Positions 1 through 8,705 of a stretch of 64,000 nucleotides of DNA are shown piece by piece; the stretch's first letter is position 1; each line of letters opens with the position of its first letter. This DNA is from Brachybacterium sp. Z12 (GTDB lineage Bacteria > Actinomycetota > Actinomycetes > Actinomycetales > Dermabacteraceae). A program made the position numbers and the translations under genes. Under the pieces are notes generated by a model. It was not told the DNA's origin, searched no databases, and saw only the letters and a program-made list of their open reading frames with translations. Where the stretch lies: NCBI RefSeq assembly GCF_014400405.1, contig NZ_CP060496.1, positions 2,852,001 to 2,916,000 on the forward strand, in the 5' to 3' direction.

Positions 1-1268
1 GCACGCAGAGCAGATACTGCACCGCCATCATGGGGTCGCTCGGGGCGCCTCCGAGGAAGGTCGTCAGCACCAGAAACGCGGTGCCGGTCGCGATCAGCGA
101 GCTGAGTCCCACGGGGACCGCGATCTCGGCGAGGCGGGCACGGTGCAGCTGGCCCACCTCGGCGCCCGCGATGTGCTGGGCGCGCAGGCGCGGAGCCTGG
201 TCGATCACGCGGGCGGTCTGGGAGACCCCGGTGCTGACCGCGGCGAGCACCGCAGCGATCCCCAGGGTGAGGAGCCCGCCGGTGGTCATGGCGGTGAACA
301 TCATCGCCTCCTCCGGGTTGGTGGCCTCGCCGAGAGTGGCGATCATCGTGAGGAAGCCGGCGATGACCAGGGCGAAGGTGATGCCGGAGACAGCCCTCCA
401 GCCCGCTCGCGGGTCGCCGGCCAGGCGCCGTGCCCCCACCATCAACGAGGGGATGGGCGCGATCTTCGCGAGCGCCAGCGCGGTGATCCACACGATGAAG
501 GGCCCCACGACGTTGATCCCCGCCACGATGGCGGCGACGAACAGCACCATGATCACGATCGCGGCCATCCCGCCCCCGGCCCCGCCCATGAGGGCGGCGC
601 CGATGTTCATGAACACGATGAAGCCGAGGATCAGCGCACCCCAGAGCACCACACGCATGACGGACATGCGCACCACCCGCGAATCTCGGGCCACCCAGCG
701 GGCTGAGCACGACCCCGGCGAGGGACACGGCCGCCGAGCCGACCGCGGTCAGCACGAGGGCGACCACCAGCACGGGATACGCCCACACCGGCAGCAGCAG
801 ATCGGCGACGGTGAACGGGGCGATCCCGAAGTCGAGCCGGGTCAGGGCCGGGGTCACCGCCACGTGCGCTCCGAGGCCGAGGATCGCCCCCAGCAGCGAC
901 TGGGCGGCCACGTCGAGCACCGCCACCGAACCGACCTGACCGCTGGTGCCGCCGACCAGGCGCATCGCAGCCAGGTCCTGCTCGCGGCGCGCCAGGGACA
1001 GCCGTGCGGCGGAGCCGCCGAGGCCGACGGCGCTGGGCACCAGCAGCACGGAGGCGATGAGCGCGCAGATCGCGAGGAACGGCATGATCGACGCCTCGCC
1101 GGTCATCGGAGCCTCGCCCGCCGGGATCCGGCCGACGAAGGCTGCGGCGCCGCCGAGCACCGTCGCGGTGATCGCGGTCGCCGCGGCGAAGGCGATCACC
1201 GGCAGGACGTCGGCGAGGGCGCCGCGCCGGCGCAGCAGCAGCGGGGCGGAGGCGAGCAGGGCGTTCAT
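1..1268 (-). CDS. FtsX-like ABC transporter permease (3' end outside window, one frame break)
   Basis: This is the membrane subunit of an ABC exporter of the MacB/LolE/FtsX type. Its start codon (1268-1266) overlaps the stop of the ATPase gene upstream by four bases, which indicates translational coupling. The N-terminal part has a hydrophobic segment, an extracellular loop, further membrane segments, and an LSLARREQDLAAMRLVGGTS stretch typical of the cytoplasmic coupling region of FtsX permeases. The frame breaks near 694-696 (a CCC run on the + strand). Downstream of that, another frame continues with at least four strongly hydrophobic segments to the window edge. One base too many or two too few would explain the break. 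The substrate cannot be inferred; such pairs often export peptides or antibiotics, or act on lipoproteins. The C-terminus lies beyond position 1. Confidence 0.8.
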   Translation of the reverse strand, partial: MNALLASAPLLLRRRGALADVLPVIAFAAATAITATVLGGAAAFVGRIPAGEAPMTGEASIMPFLAICALIASVLLVPSAVGLGGSAARLSLARREQDLAAMRLVGGTSGQVGSVAVLDVAAQSLLGAILGLGAHVAVTPALTRLDFGIAPFTVADLLLPVWAYPVLVVALVLTAVGSAAVSLAGVVLSPLGGPRFAGGAHVRHACGALGCADPRLHRVHEHRRRPHGRGRGRDGRDRDHGAVRRRHRGGDQRRGALHRVDHRAGAREDRAHPLVDGGGTAPGRRPASGLEGCLRHHLRPGHRRLPHDDRHSRRGHQPGGGDDVHRHDHRRAPHPGDRCGARRGQHRGLPDRPRDRPGSAPARPAHRGRRGGPAAPCPPRRDRGPRGTQLADRDRHRVSGADDLPRRRPERPHDGGAVSALR

Positions 1269-2164
1269 CGGCCCACCACGCTGGTCTCGTCGGCGGCTGC
1301 CGGGCGCCGGCCCGCCGCGGTGGTCTCGTCGGCGGCCGCCGGGCGCACGAACTCCTGATCGATGCGGCCATCACGCATCGCGACGGTGCGGCGGCAGACC
1401 GCGGCCACCTTCGCGTCATGCGTGACCATGACCAGGCTGGCGCCGGAGTCCTGGCATGAGTCCACCAGCACCTGCAGCACCGACCGGCCGGTGACCTGGT
1501 CGAGCGCACCCGTGGGTTCATCGGCGAAGACCACCGAGGGCCGACCGGCCAGCGCGCGGGCGATCGCCACCCTCTGTGCCTGCCCGCCTGAGAGCTGGGT
1601 GGGGCGGCGGTCGTGCATGCCTGCCAGGCCCAGCCGGTCCAGCCACGAGGCCGCCTCGGCTGTCGCGGAGCGGCGGGAGGTCCCGCCGAGCATCCTGGGC
1701 AGGATCACGTTCTCGATCGCGGTCAGCTCCGGCAGCAGTTGCCCGTCCTGGAAGACGAACCCGAAGTCGCTGCGACGCAGCCGGGTGCGGCGCCGGTCTC
1801 CGAGGGTCGCGATGTCGGTGCCGTCATGGTGCACGGTCCCTGAGGTGGGTTCGAGGATGCCGGCGAGGATGTGCAGCAGGGTCGTCTTGCCGCATCCGGA
1901 CGGGCCCATCACGGCGATCGAGTCAGCGCGGGCGATGTCGAGGTCCACGCCGTCCAGGGCGCGAGTGGTGGTGCCACCGGTCCCGTAGGTCATCAGCAGG
2001 CCCCGGGCCGACAGCGCCGGGGACGGGTGCACCATCCCGGGCTGCGCGACCTGGTGTGAGCCGGGCATCGGCGGTGGGGTCGCCGCGGGCTGCGGGACCT
2101 GGTCGGATGTCGTGGCGGAAGTCGGTGAGGAAAGGGCCGTGTGTGCGAGCGGGCTGGTGTTCAT
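1265..2164 (-). CDS. ABC transporter ATP-binding protein, MacB/LolD type
   Basis: Nucleotide-binding subunit that powers the permease encoded immediately downstream. A predicted 299 residues contain Walker A GPSGCGKTT at about 87-95, signature LSGGQAQR, Walker B VVFADEPTGALD and the H-loop VTHD. The EPTGALD sequence and the short core are typical of the LolD/MacB/FtsE branch. About 50 residues rich in Pro, Ser and Thr precede the domain, which is longer than usual. I chose ATG 2164, preceded by GAGG four bases away; an in-frame start 30 codons further upstream would run through the palindrome at 2227-2252 and is less likely. The C-terminal tail carries a near-perfect duplication encoded by the repeat at 1282-1346. 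Confidence 0.88.
   Translation of the reverse strand: MNTSPLAHTALSSPTSATTSDQVPQPAATPPPMPGSHQVAQPGMVHPSPALSARGLLMTYGTGGTTTRALDGVDLDIARADSIAVMGPSGCGKTTLLHILAGILEPTSGTVHHDGTDIATLGDRRRTRLRRSDFGFVFQDGQLLPELTAIENVILPRMLGGTSRRSATAEAASWLDRLGLAGMHDRRPTQLSGGQAQRVAIARALAGRPSVVFADEPTGALDQVTGRSVLQVLVDSCQDSGASLVMVTHDAKVAAVCRRTVAMRDGRIDQEFVRPAAADETTAAGRRPAAADETSVVGR
1282..1346. repeat. 39-bp-period direct repeat inside ABC ATPase 3' end
   Basis: Two 26-bp copies (1282-1307 and 1321-1346) differ at one base. They encode the repeated AAADET...GR tail at the C-terminus of the ATPase. The repeat lies outside the conserved nucleotide-binding fold and looks like a recent slippage duplication. Confidence 0.75.
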
Positions 2165-2226
2165 ATCCTCAGACTCCCGCGCGCACCCCTTCGGGCGCGT
2201 CCGTCCCGGGGTCCGTTCCACCCCTC

Positions 2227-2252
2227 GCGGGTCAGACCCTGGTCTGACCCGC
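2227..2252. promoter_or_regulatory. Perfect 12-bp inverted repeat upstream of ABC exporter operon, operator candidate
   Basis: GCGGGTCAGACC and GGTCTGACCCGC are exact reverse complements separated by CT. The site lies 63 bp upstream of the chosen ATPase start and is not followed by a T-run. This is the size and symmetry expected of a TetR- or PadR-family operator; the regulator itself is not in the window. The regulatory function is inference. Confidence 0.5.
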
Positions 2253-2352
2253 ACGGGATACCGGCGTCACGGCGCGGTCACTGTCCAGCCAGCCACGCGG
2301 CACGCCCCGCCCCATGCTGCTGCACCCCCGCCCCCACACACGGCACGCCCGC

Positions 2353-2398
2353 CGAGAACACCGATACCTGCCGCAAACGGGCGATATCGGTGTTCTCG
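2353..2398. repeat. Hairpin repeat family, copy A
   Basis: 14-bp perfect arms (2353-2366 and 2385-2398; left arm CGAGAACACCGATA) flank an 18-base loop that can itself pair (CCGC-AAA-CGGG). Outside the core, a CACACGGCA/TGCCGTC...GTGTC outer pair extends the structure to about 90 bp. It lies downstream of pstB, so it could end that operon. The same core occurs at 2527, 46975 and 47245. Confidence 0.8.
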
Positions 2399-2526
2399 AG
2401 GGGCTGCCGTCGGAGTGTCTCCAATGCCCCGGTGATCACGCCCGGCCACACCGACCCGGGCGGCGCCACGCTGCACTCCAGCCCCCACGCTGCTGCGCTC
2501 CCCGCCCCGACACACGGCACACCGAA

Positions 2527-2572
2527 CGAGAACACCGATACCTGCCACAAACGGGCGATATCGGTGTTCTCG
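2527..2572. repeat. Hairpin repeat family, copy B
   Basis: 14-bp arms identical to copy A (2527-2540 and 2559-2572), with a loop differing from copy A at one base. The flanks also match copy A, including GACACACGGCA on the left and TGCCGTCGGCGTGTC on the right. Copies A and B therefore form a tandem pair with a period of about 174 bp. Confidence 0.8.
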
Positions 2573-2662
2573 GTCTGCTGCCGTCGGCGTGTCCCGACGG
2601 GGGTGGATCAGGCTCCGCCCGACCCGCTGATCTCCTACCGCTCCTCCGTCGCAGTACGTCGA

Positions 2663-3448
2663 TCAGCCGAAGCGACCCGAGATGTAGTCCTCGGTCTGCT
2701 TGTTCGTGGGGTTGGTGAAGATGGTGTCGGTGTCGTCGATCTCGATGAGGTGGCCGGGCTTGCCCGTGCCGGCGATGTTGAAGAAGCCGGTGCGGTCGGA
2801 GACGCGGGAGGCCTGCTGCATGTTGTGAGTCACGATCACGATCGTGTACTCCTGCTTCAGCTCATGGATCAGGTCCTCGATCGCGAGGGTGGAGATCGGG
2901 TCCAGTGCCGAGCAGGGCTCGTCCATCAGCACGACCTCGGGCTCGACCGCGATCGTGCGCGCGATGCACAGGCGCTGCTGCTGACCACCGGAGAGGCCCA
3001 TACCGGGCTTGTCCAGACGATCCTTGACCTCGTTCCAGAGGTTCGCGCCCTTGAGCGCACGCTCGGCAAGATCATCCGCCGCGGAGCGGGAGATCCGGCG
3101 GTTGTTGAGCTTCACCCCTGCCAGGACGTTGTCCCGGATCGACATGGTCGGGAAGGGGTTCGCCTTCTGGAACACCATGCCCACGCGGCGGCGCACGTTG
3201 ACCGGGTCCACGCGCGGGTCGTAGATGTTCTCGCCGTTGATCTCGACCTTGCCGGTCGCGTACGCACCGGGGATCACCTCGTGCATGCGGTTCAAGGTGC
3301 GCAGGAAGGTCGACTTCCCGCAGCCGGAGGGGCCGATCAGGGCGGTCACCGAACGTGGCCGGATCTGGACGTCGACACCCTCCACAGCGAGGAAATCGCT
3401 GTAGTAGATGTTCAGGTCCTCGACGTTGATGGGCTGGGGCGCTGCCAT
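2663..3448 (-). CDS. pstB: Phosphate ABC transporter ATP-binding protein PstB
   Basis: ATPase of the high-affinity phosphate importer PstSCAB. The 261 residues are the normal family length. Walker [10 protein letters not shown] is at 39-47, the Q-loop VFQKANPFP near 93, signature LSGGQQQR at 152-159, and Walker [14 protein letters not shown] at about 172. The PFPTMSI and EPCSALDP strings are PstB hallmarks. It is the last gene of a pst operon read right to left, 28 bp after pstA, with AAAGGA seven bases before the ATG. No phoU gene follows; the hairpin repeats A and B lie downstream instead. Confidence 0.97.
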   Translation of the reverse strand: MAAPQPINVEDLNIYYSDFLAVEGVDVQIRPRSVTALIGPSGCGKSTFLRTLNRMHEVIPGAYATGKVEINGENIYDPRVDPVNVRRRVGMVFQKANPFPTMSIRDNVLAGVKLNNRRISRSAADDLAERALKGANLWNEVKDRLDKPGMGLSGGQQQRLCIARTIAVEPEVVLMDEPCSALDPISTLAIEDLIHELKQEYTIVIVTHNMQQASRVSDRTGFFNIAGTGKPGHLIEIDDTDTIFTNPTNKQTEDYISGRFG

Positions 3449-3476
3449 CAGGTGTCCTTTCGCGTGGGGCGACAGC

Positions 3477-4640
3477 TCAGCGGCTGAGCTTCGGGGAGAA
3501 GTAGTGGCTGATGAGACGGGCGACGATGTTCAGCAACATCACGATGACGATCAGGGTGAAGGCGGCGGCCCAGGCACGATCGATGTTGGTGGTGATCGAG
3601 CAGGCGTACACCTCCTGGTTGACCGGGTTGGTGACAGTCTCACTCATGCAGTTCGCGTTGCCGTTGCGGTACTGCTGGTTGATGAACGTCGGCAGGGTCG
3701 CCATGCGCCCGTCGAACATGTCCCAGTTGACCGAGGTGACCATGCCGACGGTGAGCAGCAGCGGTGCGGTCTCGCCGATGACCCGGGCGATCGCCAGGGT
3801 GATACCGGTGGTCAGGCCTGCGATCGCGGTGCGCAGCACGACCTTGACGATGGTGAGCCACTTCGGCACGCCCAGCGCGTAGGAGGCCTCGCGCAGGTCC
3901 ATCGGGACCAGGCGGAGCATCTCCTCGCTGTTGCGCACCACGGTGGGGATCATCAGCAGCGACAGTGCGACCGCGCCCATGATGCCCATGCGCACGCTCT
4001 GGTCCGGCATGAAGGCGATGAACAGGGCCAGCCCGAACAGGCCCGCCACGATCGAGGGGATGCCGGTCATGACGTCCACCAGGAAGGTGACGCCCTTGCC
4101 GAGGGTCCGCTTCCAGCCCTGATCCGCGTACTCCACCAGGAAGATCGCGGTGAACAGGCCGACGGGGATCGAGATGATCGAGGCCCACAGGGTGATCAGC
4201 AGGGTGCCGACGGTCGCGTGGAACACGCCTCCCGCGTCGGCGCCGCCGATGATCCCGGACATATCGGTGGTCCAGAAGGACAAGATGTTGGGCTTGGCGG
4301 CGAGCACGCGCGTCATCCCGCGGCTGACGACCTCCCAGAGCAGGGAGAGCAGCGGGAACATCGCGATCGCGAAGGCGCCGATCACCAGCAGGGTGACCAG
4401 GCGATCCGTGGCCCAGCGGGGTCCCTCGCGGACCAGCGAGTACACCCAGCCGAACAGCAGATGCAGCACGAAGCCGAGCAAGATCGCGCTGAAGATCGAG
4501 AGTGAGTCCGTGATGGACAGCACGGCGATCGCCACCAGCAGACCGGCGATACCGGTGAAGATCAGGTGGTACCAGGGCAGCCGGCGCTCATCGGTCGAGC
4601 GGACCGAGATCGGGGCCTGGACGGAAGTCGAGGAGCTCAT
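3477..4640 (-). CDS. pstA: Phosphate ABC transporter permease PstA
   Basis: One of the two membrane subunits of the phosphate importer. At 387 residues it is longer than the usual 280-300 because of an N-terminal extension with two extra hydrophobic segments. The binding-protein-dependent transport domain follows, with the EAA loop around [20 protein letters not shown]. Near the C-terminus the external loop after [18 protein letters not shown] is about 20 residues longer than expected and contains two cysteines, which could form a disulfide. It is separated from pstC by 9 bp, consistent with one transcript. Confidence 0.95.
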   Translation of the reverse strand: MSSSTSVQAPISVRSTDERRLPWYHLIFTGIAGLLVAIAVLSITDSLSIFSAILLGFVLHLLFGWVYSLVREGPRWATDRLVTLLVIGAFAIAMFPLLSLLWEVVSRGMTRVLAAKPNILSFWTTDMSGIIGGADAGGVFHATVGTLLITLWASIISIPVGLFTAIFLVEYADQGWKRTLGKGVTFLVDVMTGIPSIVAGLFGLALFIAFMPDQSVRMGIMGAVALSLLMIPTVVRNSEEMLRLVPMDLREASYALGVPKWLTIVKVVLRTAIAGLTTGITLAIARVIGETAPLLLTVGMVTSVNWDMFDGRMATLPTFINQQYRNGNANCMSETVTNPVNQEVYACSITTNIDRAWAAAFTLIVIVMLLNIVARLISHYFSPKLSR

Positions 4641-4649
4641 GGTGACCTC

Positions 4650-5612
4650 TCAGCTCTTGGGGCCGCTGCGGGCGACGATCCACCGGGCGATGGCGTTGAT
4701 GATGAACGTCAGCACGAACAGCACCAGGCCGGTGAAGACGAGCAGGGACATGTCGACGCCGGAGGCCTCCGCCTGCTTCGAGGCGATGTTCGCGGCGATC
4801 GAGTTGTGCCGCCCCACCTCGAGGATGTGGAGGGAGAAGGTCGCCCCGGGGGCGAGGATCATCAGCACGGCCATGGTCTCGCCGAGGGCGCGGCCGAGAC
4901 CGAGCATCGACGCGGCGACCACGCCGCCGCGCCCGAAGGGGAGCACGACGGTCTTGATGGTCTCCCAGCGGGTCGCACCGAGAGCGAGCGCGGCCTCCTC
5001 CTGGAGGAGCGGCGTCTGCAGGAACACCTCCCGGGACACTGCCGTGATGATCGGCAGCACCATCACCGCGAGCACCACGGAGGCGGAGGCCAGGTTCCGC
5101 ATCGGAGCGGAGGGATCGCCTGCGAACAGCGGGATCCAGCCGAGGTAGGTGTTGAGGAAGACGTACAGCGGCTCCAATTTGGGGACCAGCCAGATACCGC
5201 CCCAGAGCCCGTAGACCACCGACGGCACCGCAGCCAGCAGGTCGATCATGTAGCCCAGACCGGAAGCCAGGCGGCGCGGGGCGAAGTGCGAGATGAACAG
5301 CGCGATGCCGATGGAGATCGGAATCGCGATCACCAGGGCGATCGCCGAGGCGAGCACCGTGCCGTAGATCAGCGGAAGAGCGGTCTCGATGAGCGAGAAC
5401 TCCGCCGTTCCCGAGAACTCCTGGCTCGCGATGATCGCCGGCATCGACTCGGTGGTCAGGAAGACCGCCACCGCCGCGAGGGTCAAGAAGATGAGGACCC
5501 CCGAGCCGATGCTCAGGTAGGAGAAGATCGAGTCACCGACGCGCCGGCCGCTGGTCCTCATGGACGCGGGTTGCGCGGTCGGCGATTCCGACTCGAGATC
5601 AGTGGTGCTCAT
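4650..5612 (-). CDS. pstC: Phosphate ABC transporter permease PstC
   Basis: Second membrane subunit of the phosphate importer, 320 residues, with about six transmembrane segments. A cytosolic N-terminus of about 35 residues precedes the first segment. PstC-type features include LLAAVPSVVYGLWG and the EAA loop near EEAALALGATRWETIKTVV. It lies immediately downstream of pstS, from which it is separated by a strong hairpin at 5679-5716, and upstream of pstA. Confidence 0.95.
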   Translation of the reverse strand: MSTTDLESESPTAQPASMRTSGRRVGDSIFSYLSIGSGVLIFLTLAAVAVFLTTESMPAIIASQEFSGTAEFSLIETALPLIYGTVLASAIALVIAIPISIGIALFISHFAPRRLASGLGYMIDLLAAVPSVVYGLWGGIWLVPKLEPLYVFLNTYLGWIPLFAGDPSAPMRNLASASVVLAVMVLPIITAVSREVFLQTPLLQEEAALALGATRWETIKTVVLPFGRGGVVAASMLGLGRALGETMAVLMILAPGATFSLHILEVGRHNSIAANIASKQAEASGVDMSLLVFTGLVLFVLTFIINAIARWIVARSGPKS

Positions 5613-5678
5613 TGGCGCCTTCCTCAGAGCTCACGGGGCTGTGGGGTGATGCTGGGTAGTGCGGAGTGCCGAGTCGCG

Positions 5679-5716
5679 GCTGTGCCGCCGGGCCAAGACT
5701 GGCCCGGCGGCACAGC
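5679..5716 (-). terminator. Strong hairpin between pstS and pstC (attenuating terminator)
   Basis: 17-bp perfect arms (5679-5695 and 5700-5716) close on an AGAC loop 19 bp past the pstS stop. Because it falls inside the operon, it probably makes part of transcription stop after pstS, giving more binding protein than permease. This arrangement is common for binding-protein genes; the role here is inferred. Confidence 0.75.
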
Positions 5717-5734
5717 TTCGTGCACGTGGCAGGA

Positions 5735-6874
5735 TCAGCCGACGGTGATGCCGTCGATCGCAGCCTGTGCCTCGGTGCGCAGCTCATCGGAGATCGGTGC
5801 GGAACCGGCGTTCTCCTCGCCGGCCGCCTGGCCCTCCTCGGAGATGATGTAGGACGCGTAGGCCTTGACCGCCTCGCCCTCGGCGGAGTCGGCGTAGGAG
5901 CCGCACAGCGCGAGGTAGGAGATCAGGACGATCGGGTACACACCGGACTCGGTGGTGGTGCGATCGAGCTCCACGACGATGTCGTTCTCGGCGCGACCCT
6001 CTTCACGGGGCGAGACGTCGACAGCCTTGGCTGCGGCCTCGCCGGTGAACTCGACGAACTCCTCGCCGACCTGGACGTTGACCGTGCCGAGGTTGCCGGC
6101 CTGCGACGCGTCGGCATAGCCGATGGTGCCGTTGCCGCCCTCGACGGTGGAGATCATGCCGGAGGTGCCGTCACCGGACTGGCCACCTTCGATCGGCCAG
6201 GTCTCGATGGGGCCGTGGGTCCAGGCATCGGGAGCGTTCTCCGAGAGGTACTCGGTGAAGTTCTCGGTGGTACCGGAGTCGTCCGAGCGGTGGACGGGGA
6301 CGATGTCCAGGTCGGGCAGATCGGCATCGGGGTTCAGCTCGGCGATCGCCGGGTCGTTCCAGCTGGTGATGTCGCCGGCGAAGATGCCGCCGATGACCTC
6401 GGCCGAGAGATCGAGCGAGTCGACGCCCTCGAGTTTGAAGACGACCGCGATCGGGGAGATGTACACGGGGAGGTTGAAGGCCTGCTCGCCGTTGCACACC
6501 TCGGCGGAGGTTGCGAGCTCCTCCTCGTCGAGGGCGGCATCGGTGCCGGCGAACTTGACCTGGCCGGAGAGGAACTGCTCGCGGCCGGTGCCGGAGCCGG
6601 TGGGGTCGTAGGTGACCTGGATGTCGCCACCCTCGGCCTGCACGAGGCCCATGAAGGACTCGGTCCACGCGTTCTGGGCGTTCTGCATGGAGGACGCGCC
6701 GGAGCCGGCCAGGTTGCCGCTCAGCTCGGCGTAGCCGCCGGCCGAGGCACCGCCGTTGTCGGAGCCGTTGCTGTCGCCGTTGCCGGCGTCGGCGCCACCA
6801 CAGCCGGCCAGGGCGAGGCCGCCCACCAGTCCGAGCGCGGCCAGCGAGACGAGCTTGTTCTTACGAACGTTCAC
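5735..6874 (-). CDS. pstS: Phosphate-binding lipoprotein PstS
   Basis: Extracytoplasmic phosphate receptor that delivers phosphate to PstCA. I chose GTG 6874 because GAAAGGA lies seven bases upstream and the protein then begins with a short basic stretch, a hydrophobic segment and the lipobox LAGC with the modified Cys at residue 25. The result is 379 residues, the family norm. Phosphate-pocket sequences visible include GSGASSMQNAQ, DPTGSGTGREQF, GTDAALDEEEL and HRSDDSGTTENFTEYL. Longer upstream starts would bury the signal peptide. The promoter region carries PHO-box repeats, so PhoP control under phosphate limitation is expected. Confidence 0.96.
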   Translation of the reverse strand: MNVRKNKLVSLAALGLVGGLALAGCGGADAGNGDSNGSDNGGASAGGYAELSGNLAGSGASSMQNAQNAWTESFMGLVQAEGGDIQVTYDPTGSGTGREQFLSGQVKFAGTDAALDEEELATSAEVCNGEQAFNLPVYISPIAVVFKLEGVDSLDLSAEVIGGIFAGDITSWNDPAIAELNPDADLPDLDIVPVHRSDDSGTTENFTEYLSENAPDAWTHGPIETWPIEGGQSGDGTSGMISTVEGGNGTIGYADASQAGNLGTVNVQVGEEFVEFTGEAAAKAVDVSPREEGRAENDIVVELDRTTTESGVYPIVLISYLALCGSYADSAEGEAVKAYASYIISEEGQAAGEENAGSAPISDELRTEAQAAIDGITVG

Positions 6875-6973
6875 TACGAGTCCTTTCGGGGCCGTCGGCC
6901 CGGAATCCTGTACTGCGAGGAGGTCTGACAGCGGGGACGCTAAGGAGGTCAGATGACGTGCCACCCGCCCTTG

Positions 6974-7012
6974 CATGAACAGCAGGTGAACACCCCGCCG
7001 GGCAGTATGAAC
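6974..7012 (-). promoter_or_regulatory. PHO box: 11-bp-spaced GTTCANN repeats upstream of pstS
   Basis: Read on the pstS strand, GTTCATA (7012-7006), GTTCACC (6991-6985) and GTTCATG (6980-6974) occur, the last two exactly 11 bp apart and the first 21 bp further out. GTTCACC units in 11-bp register are the known PhoP binding site in actinobacteria. The site is about 100 bp upstream of the pstS start. Confidence 0.7.
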
Positions 7013-7116
7013 TCACAGGTCAGAAGCAGGATACGAACAGGTCACAGTGACTCGCGGCTGCGCCCCGGGTGGCCTGCGCCACCCTCGGAACCGCAGCGGG
7101 CCGCAGCCCGGGCGGG

Positions 7117-7716
7117 TCAGGCCGCGGACGTCTCGGCGACGATCACAAGGATCATCATGCCGATGTAGAGCAGGAAGAACAGGAGGGGGATCAGACCGAT
7201 CAGGCTGGTCACCAGGCCCGCGATGGCGAGTCCGCGGCCGCTCTTCGCGGTGTGGGCCTGGGGGCCGGTCTCCTTCATGCCCTTGGCGGCGAAGATGACG
7301 CCGACGGGGGCGGTGAGTCCGGCGCACATCGTCAGCGCCAGCAGGCCCAGCACGAGGGAGGTGATCGCCGCTCCGGAGCTCGGCGGCGGAGGCGCGTAGG
7401 GCCCGTACCCGTAGGGTCCGGGGTACTGGGTCGGGTAGGGCTGCCCCGGCGCGGACGCTGCGGCGGCGTAGCCGGACGCGGGGGCCTCGGCCTCGGTCCC
7501 GAAGACCGGCCCGAACCCGTCGGCGTCCAGCGGGTCACGCGCGTAGGGATCAGTGCCCTCGGAGCCGACCGCATAGGGATCCTCGGGCGCGGACGGCGTC
7601 TGCCCGTACGGATCGTGCGCGCCGCCGTAGGACCGATCTGCACCGTACGGGTCGCCGGCGTCGCCGCCGTATCCCCCGGAGTAGTCCGGCAGACCGCTTC
7701 CGTGACCTGTGCTCAT
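7117..7716 (-). CDS. DUF4190-type membrane protein with Pro/Gly/Tyr-rich N-terminus
   Basis: A 199-residue protein. The first two thirds are low-complexity and rich in Gly, Pro, Tyr and Asp, with repeated DPYG/DPYA motifs. The C-terminal third has two hydrophobic hairpin segments (ITSLVLGLLALTM and IAGLVTSLIGLIPLLFF) separated by a short basic loop. This is the DUF4190 layout seen in many actinobacterial envelope proteins of unknown role. I chose ATG 7716, preceded by AAGGACAC; upstream extension would be Arg-rich shadow sequence. It lies upstream of pstS on the same strand with the PHO box between them, so it is probably a separate unit. Confidence 0.75.
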   Translation of the reverse strand: MSTGHGSGLPDYSGGYGGDAGDPYGADRSYGGAHDPYGQTPSAPEDPYAVGSEGTDPYARDPLDADGFGPVFGTEAEAPASGYAAAASAPGQPYPTQYPGPYGYGPYAPPPPSSGAAITSLVLGLLALTMCAGLTAPVGVIFAAKGMKETGPQAHTAKSGRGLAIAGLVTSLIGLIPLLFFLLYIGMMILVIVAETSAA

Positions 7717-7757
7717 ATGTTCCGGTGTCCTTCCCCTGGACCTGTGGATCGATGTTC

Positions 7758-8702
7758 TCAGCCGATGTTGGGCAGGTGCCGCTCGATCGCGACCACCGTG
7801 CCCTCTGGCGTGGTGTGCAGCAGCAGCGCCTCTCCCGCGGCGAGGAAAGGATCCTCCCGCGGCAGCTCGAGCGCCGCCCCTTGCTGGGCCACTGCGCGCA
7901 CCGACTCGATCACCGTCGGCAGCACCGGGCGGTGGGTGCACACCACGGTCGGCCGCGCCTCACGCAGCACCCGGTCGATCACCGCAGCAGTGCGGGAGGG
8001 GTGCTCGGTGTGCGCCGCCTCCGTGAGCTCGTCCTTGGTCCTGACCTTCAGCCCCTCGATCTTCGCGAGCGGCGCGACGGTGTCCAGGCAGCGCCGCCAG
8101 GGGCTGCTCACCACGCTGGCCGGGTCGAAAGCGTCCAGCAGCGGAGGGAGTGTCTGTGCCTGCTTCTTCCCTTTGCTGTTCAGGGGTCGGGAGCCCTCGT
8201 CCTTGCGCCACTTGGACCGCGAGACCGCCGCGCCGTGACGTTGGATCACGATCGGGACGGTCCGGAGCTCGTCGGCCTCCAGGAAGCGGCGCAGCGCCAC
8301 CAGCGGGACCTGGTCGCTCTGCCGGGTGACCAGGGCTTCGGCCTCGTCGAGCGGCACCCATCGGACCTCATCGACCTCACCGCGGTCCAGCGGGCCGGGC
8401 CCGATCTTCGCGCGGACGGTGGCCGTCCAGTACTGCACGATCTTGGTGCGCCCGTCCGGCAGCAGGTAGACGGAGGCCGGCAGCGGCCGATGCAGACGCA
8501 CCCGGTACCCGGTCTCCTCCGCGACCTCGCGCACCGCCGCCGCGGGGAAGGTCTCGCCCTTGTCCAGCTTGCCCTTGGGGATCGACCAGTCGTCGTAGCG
8601 CGGGCGGTGGATCAGGAGAACCTGGACCCGATCACCCTTCTCACGCCAGGCGAGGGCACCGGCGGCGAGGACGGGCTGCGGCCTCCCGGGAGCGACGTGC
8701 AC
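7758..8702 (-). CDS. mutT1: Nudix hydrolase / histidine phosphatase fusion, MutT1 type
   Basis: Two-domain protein expected to hydrolyse 8-oxo-(d)GTP and related dinucleoside substrates, protecting DNA from oxidised nucleotides. The Nudix box GX5EX7REVXEETGY is at residues 44-66 in the N-terminal domain. A histidine-phosphatase domain begins with the RHG motif at about 155-157. The 314 residues and the domain order match mycobacterial MutT1. It ends 42 bp before the DUF4190 gene and starts 4 bp after the mshD stop, so it is probably cotranscribed with mshD. Confidence 0.88.
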   Translation of the reverse strand: MHVAPGRPQPVLAAGALAWREKGDRVQVLLIHRPRYDDWSIPKGKLDKGETFPAAAVREVAEETGYRVRLHRPLPASVYLLPDGRTKIVQYWTATVRAKIGPGPLDRGEVDEVRWVPLDEAEALVTRQSDQVPLVALRRFLEADELRTVPIVIQRHGAAVSRSKWRKDEGSRPLNSKGKKQAQTLPPLLDAFDPASVVSSPWRRCLDTVAPLAKIEGLKVRTKDELTEAAHTEHPSRTAAVIDRVLREARPTVVCTHRPVLPTVIESVRAVAQQGAALELPREDPFLAAGEALLLHTTPEGTVVAIERHLPNIG

Positions 8703-8705
8703 CGA

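Larger units (their letters stand above)
2253..2662. other. Intergenic region with two copies of a hairpin repeat; no gene
   Basis: 410 bases between the exporter operon promoter region and the end of pstB. Two segments of about 90 bp (roughly 2325-2415 and 2500-2595), about 175 bp apart, resemble each other and each contains the hairpin described separately. Short reading frames across the region use the inverted repeats and have no recognisable protein features. Confidence 0.6.

Noticed and set aside
30..1358. Long + strand open frame over the ABC exporter genes
   Set aside because: It is antisense to a permease and ATPase with clear motifs, is Arg/Ala/His-rich without any family pattern, and has no ribosome binding site.
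2267..2550. Small reading frames on the - strand with repeated Gly/Ala/Val segments
   Set aside because: Their internal repetition reflects the tandem hairpin repeats A and B, not a protein.
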